Positions 1-8,959 of a DNA stretch of 39,084 nt are shown here, piece by piece. The notes beneath the pieces were generated by a model. It saw nothing but the letters and a program-made list of their open reading frames with translations, did not search any database and had not been told where the DNA came from. This DNA comes from Christensenellaceae bacterium Phil7 (GTDB taxonomy: Bacteria; Bacillota; Clostridia; Christensenellales; CAG-138), in assembly GCA_001940845.1 (NCBI GenBank), contig MSGV01000031.1, forward strand, positions 103,798 through 142,881. Direction: 5' to 3'. The number at the start of each line of letters is the position of its first letter. Position 1 is the stretch's first letter. The position numbers and the translations under genes were made by a program.

Positions 1-176
1 TTGCTACTGATTCTCCCGAACCAATCACCAATATACCTATTGTGACTGATTCTCCCGGGCCAATCACTGATGTGCCCACTCCTCCTGCAACTGGTGCTGC
101 TACACTCGTCAGTGTTGGTATAGTGTCCATCGTTGGTGGATCGCTAATCACCTTATTCAGAAGGAAGAAAGATTAA
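1..176 (+). CDS. C-terminal end of a sortase-type cell-wall-anchored surface protein (partial)
   Basis: The reading frame is open from the left edge and stops with TAA at 174-176. It encodes about 57 residues. The first part is a Pro/Thr/Ser-rich spacer with two imperfect copies of a unit like TDSPxPIT. It then reads PPATG, a hydrophobic stretch of about 20 residues (LVSVGIVSIVGGSLITLF) and a basic tail RRKKD. This order (PxTG-like motif, membrane segment, positive tail) is the standard layout of a sortase-sorted wall protein, with PPATG replacing the usual LPxTG. The catalytic or binding part lies outside the window, so the protein's job is unknown. A strong hairpin follows about 35 bases after the stop. 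Confidence 0.75.
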   Translation, partial: ATDSPEPITNIPIVTDSPGPITDVPTPPATGAATLVSVGIVSIVGGSLITLFRRKKD

Positions 177-210
177 AAGCTAGCAACAGTTGAAGACTAA
201 CAACAAATAT

Positions 211-243
211 AATGATCCCCTATGTTTGTCATAGGGGATCGTT
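211..243 (+). terminator. Hairpin terminator after the wall-anchored protein gene
   Basis: A 14-bp stem (211-224 pairing with 230-243, one T:G wobble) closes a 5-base loop at 225-229. It sits just after the stop at 176 and is followed by an AT-rich stretch rather than a pure T-run. This fits an intrinsic terminator. Confidence 0.65.
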
Positions 244-299
244 ATATATAATCATGTTTTGAATTCAAGCTTCCCGAAAATGCAAATATTACTAACGCC

Positions 300-704
300 T
301 TGATCGAAGGGACACTAAGCATGATTATTCCAGAGGGATTCTTCGATCTGGCAATCACAAATCCCGGCAATAATGGAATTTATTTTCCATATGATGGTGA
401 GACAGGATTTGCCCGCGCTGATGATTTTGAATTTGAAGGAGGCTTCACCTATACCTTTACCGTAAGCAGTTATGGGGTTGAATTGGTGGTCGAGCCGACA
501 CCGCCTGAAGCAGTTCATCTGCCCGGGGATATCAACTGTGATAGCGTGGTAAACATGCAGGATGCTGTTATCACAATGCGCATAGCAATGGATTTGATTG
601 ATGAAACCGATCTCGATATTACTGCCGCCGATATCGATGAAGATGGATTCATAAGCTTTGATGATGCAGTTCGCATCATGAGAATTGCATTGAGCTTAAA
701 TTAA
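300..704 (+). CDS. Dockerin type I domain protein, apparently 5'-truncated
   Basis: The 134-residue product ends in a clear type I dockerin. The first calcium-binding repeat begins GDINCDSVVNMQDAV and the second begins ADIDEDGFISFDDAVRI. Each has the Asp/Asn ligand spacing and the following helix of the family. Dockerins bind cohesin modules and attach secreted enzymes to a scaffold. The first ~70 residues look like the end of a beta-sandwich module. There is no signal peptide, the only start is a TTG at 300 with no Shine-Dalgarno sequence, and the frame is open back to 252. I therefore think this is the tail of a once larger secreted protein rather than a full gene. Confidence 0.6.
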   Translation: MIEGTLSMIIPEGFFDLAITNPGNNGIYFPYDGETGFARADDFEFEGGFTYTFTVSSYGVELVVEPTPPEAVHLPGDINCDSVVNMQDAVITMRIAMDLIDETDLDITAADIDEDGFISFDDAVRIMRIALSLN

Positions 705-776
705 CCAACATTTTCTATTGACAGCGACTTCATTCCAAACTAATTGCCTTTAAAATTAAGCCGCTGCTCCTTGTAT

Positions 777-843
777 ATAGCGATGCCACTTCAACAGATT
801 ATTGAAATAGGAAGAAGCAATACTGTTGATGCGGCATCGCTAT
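777..843. terminator. Long imperfect hairpin between convergent genes
   Basis: Bases 777-797 pair with 823-843 (21 positions, two mismatches). The stem continues with TATTG/CAATA inside the loop. It lies between the plus-strand dockerin fragment and the minus-strand regulator at 897, where a bidirectional terminator would be expected. There is no strong T-run on either side, so a small repeat element is an alternative. Confidence 0.5.
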
Positions 844-896
844 TAAAAATACTGATCTATATTAATGCTTGAACTGCTCATTATCCGACATTGCCA

Positions 897-1988
897 TCAA
901 TCACTCCCCAAAAAGACCTGGTTCTGCATCTGAATTAACTTCTGCACCTGCTCACGATTTATCGAGTAATAAAGCTTAGCACCATCCAGAGTAACATCAA
1001 TCAAGCCCAGTCCGGCAAGTATGCTTAAATGCTGCGATACCGTGCCAGGAGAGAGGTTCAGATATGCTGCCAGCTCTCGCCCATACGCAGGCCCTTGAGA
1101 CAGACGGCACATTATCATGTATCTGCTTTGATTGCCAATAGACTTCAATAGCTGTAACAGCCTGTCGCTTGCATTAAGCGCACTTTTTTCTTTCGGATTA
1201 TCCTCATCTAAATCCATCAAAGTACCAAGAAATATCAAAAGTTCTTCACTGCTTCCGTTCACAAACGAAACCATATAATGCTGAACAGCCATTATCGATG
1301 GATAAACATCTATTTTCTTAGGTTTTTCTCTGAGATTGCTTAAAGTCCCACTGAAAACATCCATCTCGCTCTGGTTCTTATAACACGCATAGTACATGTC
1401 GATCAATGGAGCATATAGTTCAGCGCTGTTCTGAAATACGGATGCAACCGATCGCATTGCCTGCTCGAAAATAGTTATATATCTATCAGGGTCAATCAGA
1501 ATCTGAAAAGCTTTCATCTTCTCTTCGTCTATCATCCCACTATCATTGATACGTCTGATCGCTTCAAACGTAGTCAGAGGATTTCTGCATCGAAATGGTT
1601 CATCAAGCAAACGCTCGACAATAGAAGAAGGAATCCAATTTTTCTCATCACAAATTACGTTGAAAAATTCATCAAAATCATCAATTGTATAATTTTTCAA
1701 GCGCCTAATAAGCATATCACAAGGATAAATAAGCGATGGAATCCCGTCGATCATGGAATATTTTCGAATTGGGGTAAATAATAAATCAATTTGGGCATCG
1801 TCAATTGAAATACTGCTTTCCAATCTTCGTTTCAACTCAGATAGCATATCAAAGCATTTATTAGCATCCTCAAAGCTCGGCATATGTTTCACAACATAAT
1901 TCAACAAGTTATTCATTCCCACGCCTGAGGCATAATTTATAAGGAAAATACGTGCTTCATATAAAGGAAGCAGCCTAGTATAAATCAT
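897..1988 (-). CDS. ArsR-family winged-helix transcriptional regulator with a large N-terminal domain
   Basis: The product has 363 residues. The last ~90 form an ArsR-type winged helix: a helix around LKSIGNQSRYMIMCRL, a recognition region GRELAAYLNLSPGTVSQHLSIL, and a wing around GLIDVTLDGAKLYYSI. The ~270-residue N-terminal part is mostly helical and has no metal-binding cysteine motif that I can see, so the protein probably senses something other than the metals of classic ArsR repressors. Family members with this layout occur in Clostridia, but their ligands are not known to me. The start at 1988 is preceded by GGGAG at a 6-base spacing and by an extended -10 promoter. No obvious target gene is adjacent, because both flanks carry dockerin remnants. 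Confidence 0.8.
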   Translation of the reverse strand: MIYTRLLPLYEARIFLINYASGVGMNNLLNYVVKHMPSFEDANKCFDMLSELKRRLESSISIDDAQIDLLFTPIRKYSMIDGIPSLIYPCDMLIRRLKNYTIDDFDEFFNVICDEKNWIPSSIVERLLDEPFRCRNPLTTFEAIRRINDSGMIDEEKMKAFQILIDPDRYITIFEQAMRSVASVFQNSAELYAPLIDMYYACYKNQSEMDVFSGTLSNLREKPKKIDVYPSIMAVQHYMVSFVNGSSEELLIFLGTLMDLDEDNPKEKSALNASDRLLQLLKSIGNQSRYMIMCRLSQGPAYGRELAAYLNLSPGTVSQHLSILAGLGLIDVTLDGAKLYYSINREQVQKLIQMQNQVFLGSD

Positions 1989-2013
1989 TAATTTCTCCCT
2001 TCATGTTTTTAGC

Positions 2014-2022
2014 ATTATAGCA
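2014..2022 (-). promoter_or_regulatory. Extended -10 promoter of the ArsR-type regulator
   Basis: The minus strand reads TGCTATAAT (2022 to 2014), a perfect -10 hexamer with the TG extension, 25 bases before the start codon at 1988. No good -35 hexamer is visible at 16-18 bases, which is acceptable for an extended -10 promoter. Confidence 0.5.
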
Positions 2023-2115
2023 TAAAGCAGGATTAAAAGCTATAAATAAAATCCTATTTATTTCCGCTGAATAGATCAGAAAAAGGGTGATAAAAAGGAA
2101 TTGGAAAAAGAGTAG

Positions 2116-2146
2116 ATCGGATAGGAGGAAGATAATTATTTTATCT
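2116..2146 (-). repeat. Copy 1 of a 31-base element resembling the 3' end (domain VI) of a group II intron
   Basis: It matches 38713-38743 at about 27 of 31 positions, including an identical 17-base core (2130-2146, AGATAATTATTTTATCT). Read on the minus strand, the core is a small hairpin followed by CCTCCTATCCGAT, which resembles the CCTCCTACTCGAT ending of many bacterial group II introns. No domain V-like hairpin precedes this copy. It lies just after the stop of the dockerin remnant at 2163 and could instead be that gene's terminator. Confidence 0.35.
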
Positions 2147-2162
2147 ACCGAATAAAAAGCTA

Positions 2163-2348
2163 TTAGAAACCGAACGCTGCATCGAGTACGGAGAGCTCGC
2201 CATCGCCATTCGCATCGCCGTGGATGCCGGGAATATTGCCGCCAACAACTTCGAAGAGAGCAAATTCTAACATATACATATCGCAGGCGTTGTAATGATC
2301 GAGTACGATCTTAATCTGCGACCTCTGCGTGTCAGTCCCATCCCAAGT
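2163..2348 (-). pseudogene. Dockerin gene remnant (last ~61 codons)
   Basis: The minus-strand frame is open between an upstream TGA (2349-2351) and a TAA at 2163-2165. It encodes a segment starting TWDGTDTQRSQIKIVL and ending with a single dockerin-like calcium loop GDANGDGELSVLDAAFGF. The first segment resembles the extracellular module that often comes before dockerins in gut Firmicutes. There is no signal peptide, no usable start and only one dockerin repeat. I read it as the decayed 3' end of a secreted dockerin protein, unrelated in position to the one at 300-704. Confidence 0.6.
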
Positions 2349-2419
2349 TCATTCTGCATAACATTACTAAGTAATAAACTCAGCGGTTCTCCCTTGCGCA
2401 CATGCTGAGTGCATATAGT

Positions 2420-2457
2420 AATGACCAGCAAGCGCATTTCGCAGCTTGCCGGTCATT
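2420..2457 (-). terminator. Hairpin downstream of the ABC transporter gene
   Basis: Bases 2420-2433 pair with 2444-2457 (14 positions, one mismatch) around a 10-base loop. It lies 33 bases after the transporter stop at 2490. No clear T-run follows on the minus strand, so it may stop transcription weakly or protect the 3' end. Confidence 0.5.
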
Positions 2458-2489
2458 CTACAATTTTATACTATTTTCGAAAGTTTTAC

Positions 2490-5400
2490 TCATTCAGAAC
2501 GAAGTGCTGCCACCGGATCCTTCTTTGCTGCCATCTTTGCCGGTATCAACCCGGCTATAAAGGTCAAAATCATGCTTATTCCAATCAGCACCAATGCTGC
2601 AGCCGGCGTCAGCGTTGCCGTTATATCGTTTATTCCCGAAAGCGAGCGTATGATTGAACTTATCGGGATACAAAGCAGCATTGAGATGATGACTCCAATC
2701 AACCCGGAGAAGCATCCGATTATCAAGGTTTCCGCAGTGAATACGGAGGAGACATCGCGCTTCGATGCGCCGATAGCACGCAGCACACCTATCTCCTTGA
2801 CACGCTCCAGCACGGAGATATACGTGATTATTCCAATCATTATTGAAGAAACCACAAGCGATATGGACACGAAAGCGATCAGTCCATATGATACTGCATC
2901 TATCATCGTATTGACGCCAGACATGAGTATCGCCACATAATCCGTGTATTTTATCACATTTTCATCATCCGCGGAATCATTATACCTCTCGATTTTGTTT
3001 GCGATCGCATCCTTATCCTCAAATGAATCTGCATAGATATTTATCGCAGAGGGATCTTCCATATCGACTGCACTGAGCTTTAATAGATTATCTGCAAGCG
3101 TTGATCCGGAAGTTCCTGCCGGCATATATCTATCATAGAGCGCAGCATAACCCTCATCATTCTGTATTCCATTGATGTAGCTATCGAATTCCGCCGCAAC
3201 CGCTGCATAGCCGCTCGCTCCTAGAAAATCTCCCGGCTGTGCCGCATCATTCATAATGGTTTGAACTCTATATTCAGCCTGCTCAGCATATTTCTGCTCT
3301 GCCATTTGGCTTAATCCCTTGATGAGCAGCTCTCTGATCTCCTCGTCGCTATTCTCTTTAAGATATTCAGTCGCCTTATCATGATTAAGATTATAAGCGG
3401 AGGCAACGAATTCTATCATATCCTCTCTGGTCTTGAGTCCATCCATTATGGGTGCAATCGCCTGCTCCACATAGCCATCCTCCGGTACGGACAATATCTT
3501 TGTATAGATATCCGTCTTCTCCGCAGCATTCAAGGAGCCGAAATATTCCTTTATGGCAGCCGCCTTTTCGCCATTGCTTAGATTTTTATCACCATCCGCC
3601 GTGAAGGGCAAACCCGCCAAGACATCGTAGTTTTCATTCTCCGGTGCACGCTGCGCAAGCACAACCTCGGACTTTTCATTTTCAGCTATAACTTGATCAA
3701 CCAGCTTGTATGTATATCCAAAGATCCCGCTTATAGAATTTGCGCTTGCATCCGGATTTGGGCGAACAACACCGGTTATCTTCAGATCATATCCATGCTC
3801 AACGATCAGCTTCATCGCTTCGCTATCATTGCCTACATATTCAAATCTATCGGCATCCAGCTTATTATAGCAGTCGCCCTCTACAACAAGCTTGAATTCG
3901 GTATTTAATATGTCTTCATATGATATTTTGCGTTCCTGCTCTTCTATGCTCTCCCCCTTCATAACGGAATTGAAGATATCTAGCACCTCATCATCACTTA
4001 TCAGGCCCAATGCATAGAAGCCTGTATCCGGTATCTCGTCATTATCATCCACGATCATGATAATCTCATCAGCAGCATCCGGCCATTCTCCGCATATAAG
4101 CTCATATTGCTCAAGCAGTATTGGTGAGATTGTCTCGCCATTCGTACCTGAAAGCAATTGCGTCCATACATCCATGCCGGACATCCTTCCCGACATCATG
4201 CTGTATGGATTATTATCGGTGGAAGTATCATCCATGGAGAATAGCGAAGTCATGTCCGTATTGCGGTATTCTCCATCCTCGCCGCGCACAAATGTGTTCA
4301 GCTTGATATCATATTGATACTGCAACGCAGAAACAAGTTCTCCAAGAGGCACCTCCGATTCGGTATCTGCCAGCTCTGCATCCAGAAAAGCTTTGAATTC
4401 CTTCAGATTATTTTCTTCCTCATCATTACCTATCGCTGCATTGAACAGATCATACATCTTGGGATTCAAATAGACATTGCCGTCATCTCGTTTCTCCCCT
4501 TCACTCATTGCGATATCGCGTGATTTCATCATCAGGCTGAAAAGATCCGAACGTGAGCGCGTTATACTGATCGGATAAGCAGTCAATGTGTCGCGCTGGA
4601 TCGCATTTACGTAGTTCTGAATGCCCGTAGATAGAGCCAGTATAAGTGCGATCCCGATTATCCCTATCGAACCTGCAAATGAAGTGAGCAATGTTCTTCC
4701 CTTCTTGGTCGAAAGGTTATTCAAGCTCAACCCCAAAGCCGTAAAGAATGACATGGAGGTCTTTGCTTTCCTGCCTTTTCTGATGGAAGCACTCGGTATC
4801 GCCGCAGCGATCTCTTCGTCCGTAGGCTCATAAGGATCTGAATCGCTCACGACCATGCCATCCCTCAAGCGCACTATGCGCGTTGCGTATTCATCCGCCA
4901 GATCCGAATTATGCGTTACCATTATAACGAGGCGGTCCTTTGCGATATCACGGAGGAGCTCCATAACCTGAATCCCCGTATCCGAATCCAATGCACCGGT
5001 CGGTTCATCCGCCAATAATATAGCCGGATCATTGACAAGAGCACGAGCTATTGCAACGCGCTGCATCTGTCCGCCCGAAAGCTGGCTCGGCTTTTTATGA
5101 AGCTGATCTGCAAGACCTACCTTCGTAAGTGCTTCAGATGCACGACGCTTACGTTCCGTCTTGGATACTCCCGATATCGTCAAGGCGAGCTCAACATTTG
5201 AAAGAAGGGTTTGGTGCGGAATCAGGTTATAGCTTTGGAAAATAAAGCCTATGGTATGATTTCTATATGTATCCCAATCCCTATCCTTATACCTTTGGGT
5301 AGAAACTCCATTTATTATAAGCTCGCCGCTATCACAGGTATCGAGTCCGCCAACGATATTCAGAAGCGTAGTCTTGCCCGAACCGCTTGGACCGAGCACG

Positions 5401-5504
5401 GCAACAAATTCACTCTTACGGAAATTCAAGCTGACACCGCCAAGCGCACGCTGAACCAGCTCGCCAGTGGTGTATTCTTTTTTTACGTTTTTAATTTGCA
5501 GCAA
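2490..5504 (-). CDS. MacB-like ABC transporter: ATPase fused to FtsX-type permease
   Basis: This 1004-residue protein fuses both transporter halves. Residues ~1-230 form the ATPase, with Walker [10 protein letters not shown], signature [15 protein letters not shown] and Walker [15 protein letters not shown] first membrane helix lies near residues 270-295. A large extracytoplasmic domain of ~550 residues follows, then three C-terminal membrane helices of the FtsX/MacB permease type, ending [11 protein letters not shown]. Such proteins use ATP to drive mechanical work on peptides, lipoproteins or antimicrobials rather than simple import. The start is TTG at 5504, fixed by AGGGGGG seven bases upstream. 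The substrate is unknown. The HxlR regulator just upstream may control it. Confidence 0.88.
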   Translation of the reverse strand: MLQIKNVKKEYTTGELVQRALGGVSLNFRKSEFVAVLGPSGSGKTTLLNIVGGLDTCDSGELIINGVSTQRYKDRDWDTYRNHTIGFIFQSYNLIPHQTLLSNVELALTISGVSKTERKRRASEALTKVGLADQLHKKPSQLSGGQMQRVAIARALVNDPAILLADEPTGALDSDTGIQVMELLRDIAKDRLVIMVTHNSDLADEYATRIVRLRDGMVVSDSDPYEPTDEEIAAAIPSASIRKGRKAKTSMSFFTALGLSLNNLSTKKGRTLLTSFAGSIGIIGIALILALSTGIQNYVNAIQRDTLTAYPISITRSRSDLFSLMMKSRDIAMSEGEKRDDGNVYLNPKMYDLFNAAIGNDEEENNLKEFKAFLDAELADTESEVPLGELVSALQYQYDIKLNTFVRGEDGEYRNTDMTSLFSMDDTSTDNNPYSMMSGRMSGMDVWTQLLSGTNGETISPILLEQYELICGEWPDAADEIIMIVDDNDEIPDTGFYALGLISDDEVLDIFNSVMKGESIEEQERKISYEDILNTEFKLVVEGDCYNKLDADRFEYVGNDSEAMKLIVEHGYDLKITGVVRPNPDASANSISGIFGYTYKLVDQVIAENEKSEVVLAQRAPENENYDVLAGLPFTADGDKNLSNGEKAAAIKEYFGSLNAAEKTDIYTKILSVPEDGYVEQAIAPIMDGLKTREDMIEFVASAYNLNHDKATEYLKENSDEEIRELLIKGLSQMAEQKYAEQAEYRVQTIMNDAAQPGDFLGASGYAAVAAEFDSYINGIQNDEGYAALYDRYMPAGTSGSTLADNLLKLSAVDMEDPSAINIYADSFEDKDAIANKIERYNDSADDENVIKYTDYVAILMSGVNTMIDAVSYGLIAFVSISLVVSSIMIGIITYISVLERVKEIGVLRAIGASKRDVSSVFTAETLIIGCFSGLIGVIISMLLCIPISSIIRSLSGINDITATLTPAAALVLIGISMILTFIAGLIPAKMAAKKDPVAALRSE

Positions 5505-5533
5505 TTTTTTACCCCCCTATGTTTATTTTGCTT

Positions 5534-5542
5534 ATTATACCA
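5534..5542 (-). promoter_or_regulatory. Extended -10 promoter of the ABC transporter
   Basis: The minus strand reads TGGTATAAT (5542 to 5534), about 30 bases before the TTG start at 5504. A TTGATT lies 19 bases upstream as a weak -35. The transporter can therefore be transcribed apart from the HxlR gene. Confidence 0.45.
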
Positions 5543-5609
5543 CTTAATGTTAACGAAAAATCAATTACCACCAGGTCGTAGTCTCCAGCATGATATATTT
5601 ACTTGTTTT

Positions 5610-5948
5610 TTACACATTACTCCTGTTTTGCTCGCCCCAGGTGCATAGCTGATCCAAAACCACCATCAGAGATCTGCCCCTATCGCTCAAAGAATACTCC
5701 ACCTTTGGGGGGATCTGCCGGTATTCCTTCCTCTTTATCAATCCATCAGCCTCCAGTTCCTTTAAATTCAGGCTAAGCGTTCTATCCGTCACATTTTTCA
5801 AATAACGACGCATTTCGTTGAAGCGAACCGGTTCAAATTCCATGAGGCAATAGAGAATTACCATCTTATGCTTTCCACTAATCAACGAAAGCGTATAACT
5901 GAATCCAGTATCCTCAAAATTAGCATTTTCAATATAGTTTTTTATCAT
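5610..5948 (-). CDS. HxlR-family winged-helix transcriptional regulator
   Basis: The 112-residue product matches the compact HxlR family along its whole length: an N-terminal helix, a helix-turn-helix around PVRFNEMRRYLKNVTDRTLSLNL, and a wing with the typical Pro/Val phrase IPPKVEYSLSDRGRSL. Family members often sense electrophiles or redox stress. The cysteines here are near the C-terminus (LCTWGEQN), so redox sensing is possible but unproven. It is divergent from a flavodoxin-like reductase at 6060, and an inverted repeat in the shared 111-base gap is a likely operator. The start ATG at 5948 has AAGGG upstream. Confidence 0.88.
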   Translation of the reverse strand: MIKNYIENANFEDTGFSYTLSLISGKHKMVILYCLMEFEPVRFNEMRRYLKNVTDRTLSLNLKELEADGLIKRKEYRQIPPKVEYSLSDRGRSLMVVLDQLCTWGEQNRSNV

Positions 5949-5961
5949 TTCAAACCCTTCA

Positions 5962-5981
5962 TACTATCAAAAAAGATAGTA
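5962..5981. promoter_or_regulatory. Inverted repeat, likely HxlR operator
   Basis: TACTATC (5962-5968) and GATAGTA (5975-5981) form a perfect 7-bp inverted repeat around AAAAAA. It ends directly before the -35 of the plus-strand promoter at 5983 and lies just upstream of the HxlR start, where a factor controlling both genes would bind. Confidence 0.55.
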
Positions 5982-5982
5982 C

Positions 5983-6010
5983 TTGCATTTTTTAATGCAG
6001 CAGCTATAAT
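5983..6010 (+). promoter_or_regulatory. Promoter of the flavodoxin-like gene
   Basis: TTGCAT (5983-5988) and a perfect TATAAT (6005-6010) are separated by 16 bases. The start codon is at 6060 and the presumed operator touches the -35. Confidence 0.6.
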
Positions 6011-6059
6011 TATAGCAGAAGCTGACAATAAGGTCAACTAATATGACGGAGGAATTATT

Positions 6060-6605
6060 ATGTCCAAGAAAATTGTTATTCTGAACGGCAGTCCGCGTGC
6101 GAAAGGCAACACGACCGAACTGATAGACGCATTCACCGAAGGGGCAAAAGCAGCCGGTCACAGTGTGACACGCTTTGATCTGCAAAAGATGAATATTCAC
6201 CCATGCCTCGGCTGCTGCGGCGGCGGCAAGGATATCTCCAGCCCATGCGTACAGAAGGATGATATGAACCTGATCTACCCCGCTTACCGCGAAGCGGATG
6301 TGATCGTGCTCGCTTCACCCCTTTACTATTGGACGATCAGCGGTCAGTTAAAATGTACCTTCGATCGTCTGTTCGCAGTCGCCGAGTGCAGCAGCGATTA
6401 TGCAAATCCCGTAAAAGAATGTGCGCTGCTCATGGCGGCTGAGGGCAATGGATTTGAAGAGTCCATATACTGGTATGATCGGCTGATGCAGCATCTAGGA
6501 TGGACAGATCGAGGCAAGGTGCTTTGTGGCGGAGTTCTAAATATTGGTGATATAAAAGGAAATATGCGGCTTGATGATGCCCGCAGGCTTGGCAGCAGCA
6601 TTTAA
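6060..6605 (+). CDS. Flavodoxin-fold NAD(P)H-dependent FMN reductase/oxidoreductase
   Basis: The 181-residue product begins KIVILNGSPRAKGNTTELI, the phosphate-binding loop for FMN in the NADPH-dependent FMN reductase family. It continues with a cysteine-rich segment CLGCCGGG and the ASPLYYWTISGQLKCTFDRL motif typical of iron-sulfur flavoproteins and quinone reductase-like proteins. It probably reduces quinones, flavins or other small electrophiles in the cytoplasm. The ATG start is preceded by GGAGG with good spacing. The divergent HxlR gene and shared operator suggest control by that regulator, a common pairing in stress defence. Confidence 0.85.
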   Translation: MSKKIVILNGSPRAKGNTTELIDAFTEGAKAAGHSVTRFDLQKMNIHPCLGCCGGGKDISSPCVQKDDMNLIYPAYREADVIVLASPLYYWTISGQLKCTFDRLFAVAECSSDYANPVKECALLMAAEGNGFEESIYWYDRLMQHLGWTDRGKVLCGGVLNIGDIKGNMRLDDARRLGSSI

Positions 6606-6755
6606 TGCCTGCACCGTGGTGATTAGGATTCATCTTTATTGTTAAAATGAACACTCCGCTAATTGGGAATGTTTATAAAAATGTGAATCGAGCGGGAAGT
6701 ATTCATTAGCTGAGTGCTTCCTGCCCAATTTACCTCAAAATTCAAAAATACACGC

Positions 6756-7784
6756 TTATTTTTTCAAATAATAGCCTTCGATGCCATCAAGCGATCCCTT
6801 TTTGCACCTCAGCACCACTTCTTCGTTTATTGGGAAGCTGCTATCATCTCCATGGCAAAGAAAGATAAAATACTTGCAATACATAAGGTCATCAATCTTG
6901 AAGGTATTCATCGGGTCGTAGCCGCATATCGAAGCTTCACAATCCAAATAATCAGCCTCCTTGATGAAATCGGCGATAATCGATGCCTTATTTTGCTGAT
7001 CTTGCACAATAAGTTCCTTCAACTCTTTATGATCCATCATAGGAGCAACTACAGAAGAGACTTCATGAGCATCAAACATTCCATCTTCGAGCATGTTGAT
7101 GCCGTAATTTTGTTGCTCTAATACGAAAAATAAAACCGTACCGATAAAATAGGACACCCTTCGTATGTCCAGATATAGAGCCGAAACCATTTCGAGTCTT
7201 TTTATGTATTCGCCTATAATCGAAGCATATTTTTTCAAGTTAAGACTTTTCAGTGCTTTCAGACCCACATACTCCGCCAAGCCCTCAAGCTTTTCGGTAC
7301 GAATCTCCTGAACGGTAAACTGTGGTGCATTAGACAAACGCAAGGCTCTGGTTTTTCTGAAAGCATCAAATGACTCAGCATCATTTTCATTGAAAGCTTT
7401 TATAAGAAGCTGGGTTTCATTGAATTTTGCATTTATTATTTCGTACGTTCTAGGATAATTAAACAATATGAAATCATTAGGATATCCCTGAAACTGCTGT
7501 TCTTTTTGGAAGCAATGAAACATCTCATGAATAATGGAATGCGCTCCAAACTCTATATCCTCAATAGGATCAATCTCATCATTCCATATTGCTATGAATT
7601 CACCATCAAACTCTATTGATGTGTTTCCCCTAAATGCATCGTTATATGGCATCAGTTTTCCATCCAAACAAATTTCATCCGAATTATATAACGCAAATTT
7701 AAATGGATGAAATCCCGGATAGAGTGCATTAAAATCAAGGCTTTCTATTGCCGCCCTAACAGCATTAAATTTATTTACAAGCAT
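6756..7784 (-). CDS. Gluzincin-like putative metallopeptidase of unknown family
   Basis: I do not recognise the family of this 342-residue protein. It carries HEMFH at residues 86-90 (the zinc motif HExxH), preceded by a stretch of small and hydrophobic residues. EGLAE lies at 167-171, at a distance and in a form expected for the third, glutamate zinc ligand of gluzincins. There is no signal peptide and no clear membrane helix, so it is probably cytoplasmic. A Shine-Dalgarno AAAGGAG lies 12 bases before the ATG. It stands alone between the flavodoxin and GNAT genes, which give no clue to a substrate. Peptidase activity is an inference from two motifs only. Confidence 0.6.
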   Translation of the reverse strand: MLVNKFNAVRAAIESLDFNALYPGFHPFKFALYNSDEICLDGKLMPYNDAFRGNTSIEFDGEFIAIWNDEIDPIEDIEFGAHSIIHEMFHCFQKEQQFQGYPNDFILFNYPRTYEIINAKFNETQLLIKAFNENDAESFDAFRKTRALRLSNAPQFTVQEIRTEKLEGLAEYVGLKALKSLNLKKYASIIGEYIKRLEMVSALYLDIRRVSYFIGTVLFFVLEQQNYGINMLEDGMFDAHEVSSVVAPMMDHKELKELIVQDQQNKASIIADFIKEADYLDCEASICGYDPMNTFKIDDLMYCKYFIFLCHGDDSSFPINEEVVLRCKKGSLDGIEGYYLKK

Positions 7785-7863
7785 TATTAGGCGATGCTCC
7801 TTTCAACGTACACATAATCGGCTTCTGAAAATCAGTAAATGCATTTGCAGAAGCCCTTTTGAA

Positions 7864-8802
7864 TCAGTTTATTTTTGCAAGTGTAATTCCAAGACGCACA
7901 TCAAACCCAAGCGCCCGATACATTTCCTCATCGCATGGTGCGCAGCATACCGTCAAACTGGCAATGCCCTGTTCGCTGCTCCAGGCTTGTGCAGCCTGAG
8001 CCAGCAGTCTGGCAACCCCTTTCTTGCGGAACGCGGGCTCCACAAAAAAATCATCAAATATCCCCGTATCTGTACAGGAAAAGGTGGAGTAGCACTTGGC
8101 TACGCTGCACATCCCCACAGCCCGGCAGCCGCGCTTTGCCAGAAAGAAGGTAATTCTTTCATCCCGGATCGCTTGCTGTAAGCTGCATCGTTTTTCTTCC
8201 GACATGGCTTCCTCACCGATCTCTGCCAAGAATCCATTTTCCAATTTCAAGAGCTGCCAATCTTCCGGCTCAGTCAGCAATTGTATGGAATAAGGCATTT
8301 CAAGTTCCGGTGGAAGCAGCATCAAGGGCTCACCCCATTCATCCATGCCGTTGCGGATAAACCCTGCATTCTGCCAGAATCGAAGTCGTCGTTCATCGCC
8401 GCCGAAGTTCAGCTCAGCATAGGCGGCACCATGTTGCCTTGCCCAATCCCAAAGTACATTGGCACATTGCTTTCCTGTGCCGCATCCCCTGTATTCGGGA
8501 TAGACGCAGAACTCCAGGATAAAGCATTTACCATCCTCCGTGTTATAAATTACTGACAAGGCAAAGCCTATATCCCTTCCATCACGGCAGAAGAACAGGT
8601 AGTGACACCGATTTTCCTCCCTATCATGGATCGTCTGGATATGGCTACGATATTCTTCTCCCAAAAAATATTCGAGGCTCTCGTCCTCTGGATTTTGGAA
8701 AATATCTCGTTTGTGATAGATATGAAGCTGCTCCCAAAAGATTTCGATATCCTGTTTATTTGCAGCTTCTCTGATAAAGATTTGCGGATTTTGATTTTCC
8801 AT
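7864..8802 (-). CDS. Tandem GNAT-family N-acetyltransferase
   Basis: The 312-residue product has two GNAT domains. The N-terminal one (about 1-150) has VYPEYRGCGTGKQCANVLWDWA as its acetyl-CoA loop. The C-terminal one (about 165-312) has FFVEPAFRKKGVARLLAQAA, an intact motif A. Such proteins move an acetyl group to small molecules or amino groups; the substrate cannot be told from sequence. The frame is open up to 8913, but I choose ATG at 8802 because a perfect GGAGG lies seven bases before it and the extra N-terminal residues look unlike a GNAT start. It is followed by an antibiotic-type nucleotidyltransferase gene upstream on the same strand, so resistance or detoxification is possible. 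Confidence 0.8.
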   Translation of the reverse strand: MENQNPQIFIREAANKQDIEIFWEQLHIYHKRDIFQNPEDESLEYFLGEEYRSHIQTIHDREENRCHYLFFCRDGRDIGFALSVIYNTEDGKCFILEFCVYPEYRGCGTGKQCANVLWDWARQHGAAYAELNFGGDERRLRFWQNAGFIRNGMDEWGEPLMLLPPELEMPYSIQLLTEPEDWQLLKLENGFLAEIGEEAMSEEKRCSLQQAIRDERITFFLAKRGCRAVGMCSVAKCYSTFSCTDTGIFDDFFVEPAFRKKGVARLLAQAAQAWSSEQGIASLTVCCAPCDEEMYRALGFDVRLGITLAKIN

Positions 8803-8959
8803 TTGTTTTCCTCCAGATTTTATTCGGAGGGTTAGGAAGCGTGAACCCTCCATACATGATTCATCTTCATAATCAATCACCCTTTCTATATGGTATTTGT
8901 ATGCATACATCAATACTGATGCTGATACCGCTATTAAAATATTACTGCAATACCTGATT

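Noticed and set aside
5211-5648. Plus-strand open frame of 145 codons over the ABC transporter start
   Set aside because: It is antisense to the ATPase domain and the HxlR end, both of which have clear motifs. It has no ribosome site and no recognisable protein features.
6685-6735. Imperfect hairpin after the flavodoxin-like gene
   Set aside because: The arms GCGGGAAGTA/TGCTTCCTGC have two mismatches and no T-run, so it is too weak to list as a terminator.
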